64,000 bases of DNA from Halobacillus fulvus (lineage in GTDB: Bacteria; Bacillota; Bacilli; Bacillales; Halobacillaceae), in assembly GCA_004078665.1 (NCBI GenBank), contig SCFO01000001.1:336377-400376 (forward strand), written 5' to 3'. The notes beneath the pieces were generated by a model. It made no database searches. It saw nothing but the letters and a program-made list of their open reading frames with translations, and had not been told where the DNA came from. Below, one piece after another: positions 63,135 through 64,000 of the stretch; position 1 is the stretch's first letter; every line of letters starts with the position of its first letter. The translations under genes were made by a program, and so were the position numbers.

Positions 63135-64000
63135 ATGAAGGAGATTTTGGCGTTATTTCCAGAGCCTCTACAACATTTAGTGAATATGCATGTAGAGTGG
63201 AAAGCCCTTCAGGAAATCAGGGTGCGGGTCAACCGGGAACTTGAAGCAATCGAGGCGAATCGAAGTTATTCCATACCGGGGGCCGTGATGACCCCAAAGG
63301 AGCTGAGTTACCTGGTAAATCAGGTCAGTCAGTTTTCCCTTTATCGTTATAATCACGAATTGAGAGAGGGGTTCATTACGATTGAGGGGGGACACCGAAT
63401 TGGACTGGCAGGAAAAGTGAACAAACAGGAAAATCACATCGAGACCCTAAAGCATATTTGTTTTATGAATATAAGGATCGCAAGACAAGCAGAGGGATAC
63501 GTTGAACCGTTTATTCCTCATTTATTTCAAAACGGAAAATGGTTGAGTACGTTAATTATCGGACCGCCACACTCTGGAAAAACAACGCTTCTAAGAAGTC
63601 TTGCCAAGTGGATTGGTTCTGACAGGCGGAACTTTACAGCTGCGAAAGTGGCAATCATTGACGAAAGATCGGAAATCGCCGCCTGCCTCCGTGGAATTCC
63701 TCAGCTCCAAGTAGGAGAGAGAACGGATGTAATGGATGCCTGTCCTAAAGCAGAGGGCATGATGATGATGATCCGTTCGATGTCGCCAGAAGTTCTCATC
63801 GTAGATGAAATTGGAGGACAGAAGGATGCGGAAGCCGTTGAAGAAGCCATTTTTACGGGAGTTGAAGTTATTTGTACTATTCACGGAGAGAATTTAGAAA
63901 CGTTAGAAAAGCGGCCGACAGCTAAGCGACTGTTGCAGGAAGGGGTCTTTTCCCGTTTTTTTGTCCTCGATCGATTAAAGGAAAGCCATGCCCATGATAT
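63135..64000 (+). CDS. spoIIIAA: Stage III sporulation protein AA (3' end outside window)
   Basis: ATPase of the SpoIIIA-SpoIIQ channel that links mother cell and forespore during engulfment; related to type II/IV secretion ATPases. Walker A GPPHSGKTTLLRSLA starts near residue 143; VAIIDERSEIAAC is the Asp box; Walker B region is VLIVDEIGGQKDAEA. N-terminal EILALFPEPLQHLV and REGFITIEGGHRIGLAG are characteristic. 288 codons are visible before the window ends, probably about 20 short of the full gene. ATG 63135 follows AAAAGGAG. The rest of spoIIIA should lie to the right. Confidence 0.94.
   Translation, partial: MKEILALFPEPLQHLVNMHVEWKALQEIRVRVNRELEAIEANRSYSIPGAVMTPKELSYLVNQVSQFSLYRYNHELREGFITIEGGHRIGLAGKVNKQENHIETLKHICFMNIRIARQAEGYVEPFIPHLFQNGKWLSTLIIGPPHSGKTTLLRSLAKWIGSDRRNFTAAKVAIIDERSEIAACLRGIPQLQVGERTDVMDACPKAEGMMMMIRSMSPEVLIVDEIGGQKDAEAVEEAIFTGVEVICTIHGENLETLEKRPTAKRLLQEGVFSRFFVLDRLKESHAHD

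Overview
The window is a contiguous piece of core chromosome from a spore-forming, Gram-positive bacterium of the family Bacillaceae. Gene order follows the Bacillus subtilis glyS-ccpN-yqfL-dnaG-sigA ... comG ... gcvT ... efp-spoIIIA region almost throughout. The glutamate- and aspartate-rich proteins (for example PstS and the cytochrome c) point to a moderately halophilic relative such as Halobacillus; the genus is an inference. I find no prophage, transposon, CRISPR array, defence island or obvious foreign DNA.

Layout. 1-9.6 kb: the end of glyS, the regulators ccpN and yqfL, a YqxD-type gene, dnaG, sigA, an unknown membrane protein, cccA, trmK and yqfO. 9.7-18.8 kb: ispH (minus), cshB, nfo, yqfT (minus), a lytic transglycosylase, yqfX, ispG (minus), an NfeD-type protein and a Na/Pi cotransporter. 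19.0-19.6 kb: five tRNA genes (Met, His, Ile2, Ser, Phe) behind a strong promoter. 19.7-28.6 kb: sodA, yqgE, pbpA and the pstS-pstC-pstA-pstB-phoU phosphate operon with clear PhoP boxes. 28.6-42.8 kb: a small minus-strand pair, rpmG (L33 with a degenerate zinc motif), a 5-formyl-THF cyclo-ligase, ldh with a Rex-type operator, rhomboid gluP, an unrecognised minus-strand gene, a SpoVAF-type germination protein, yqgQ-glcK, an LtaS-type synthase, a FetAB-like ABC pair, yqgW (57 aa), yqgX, yqgY and mgsR. 42.8-47.5 kb: the complete comGA-GG competence pseudopilus operon (minus), aroK and yqzE. 47.6-57.7 kb: yqhG-yqhH (minus), a tandem glycine riboswitch controlling gcvT-gcvPA-gcvPB, yqhL, and a B12-dependent ribonucleotide reductase with two NrdR boxes. 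57.8-64 kb: mntR, yqhO, yqhP, yqhR, aroQ, yqhT, efp and the start of spoIIIAA.

Themes. Phosphate supply appears twice: a high-affinity ABC system with PhoP boxes, and a separate Na/Pi symporter whose upstream region carries Pho-like repeats in reverse orientation. Carbon and redox control shows in CcpN, YqfL, Rex-ldh and glucokinase. Sporulation and germination genes (SpoVAF-type, YqhR, spoIIIAA) are scattered, and the first two may act together. The isoprenoid genes ispH and ispG and the shikimate genes aroK and aroQ are split between separate transcription units.

The least explained items are the minus-strand gene at 33.3-34.2 kb, the nested inverted repeat at 58.36-58.40 kb, the inverted repeat in front of sodA, the zinc-motif loss in L33, and nrdJ where I expect lipM. 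No strongly novel multi-gene system is evident.
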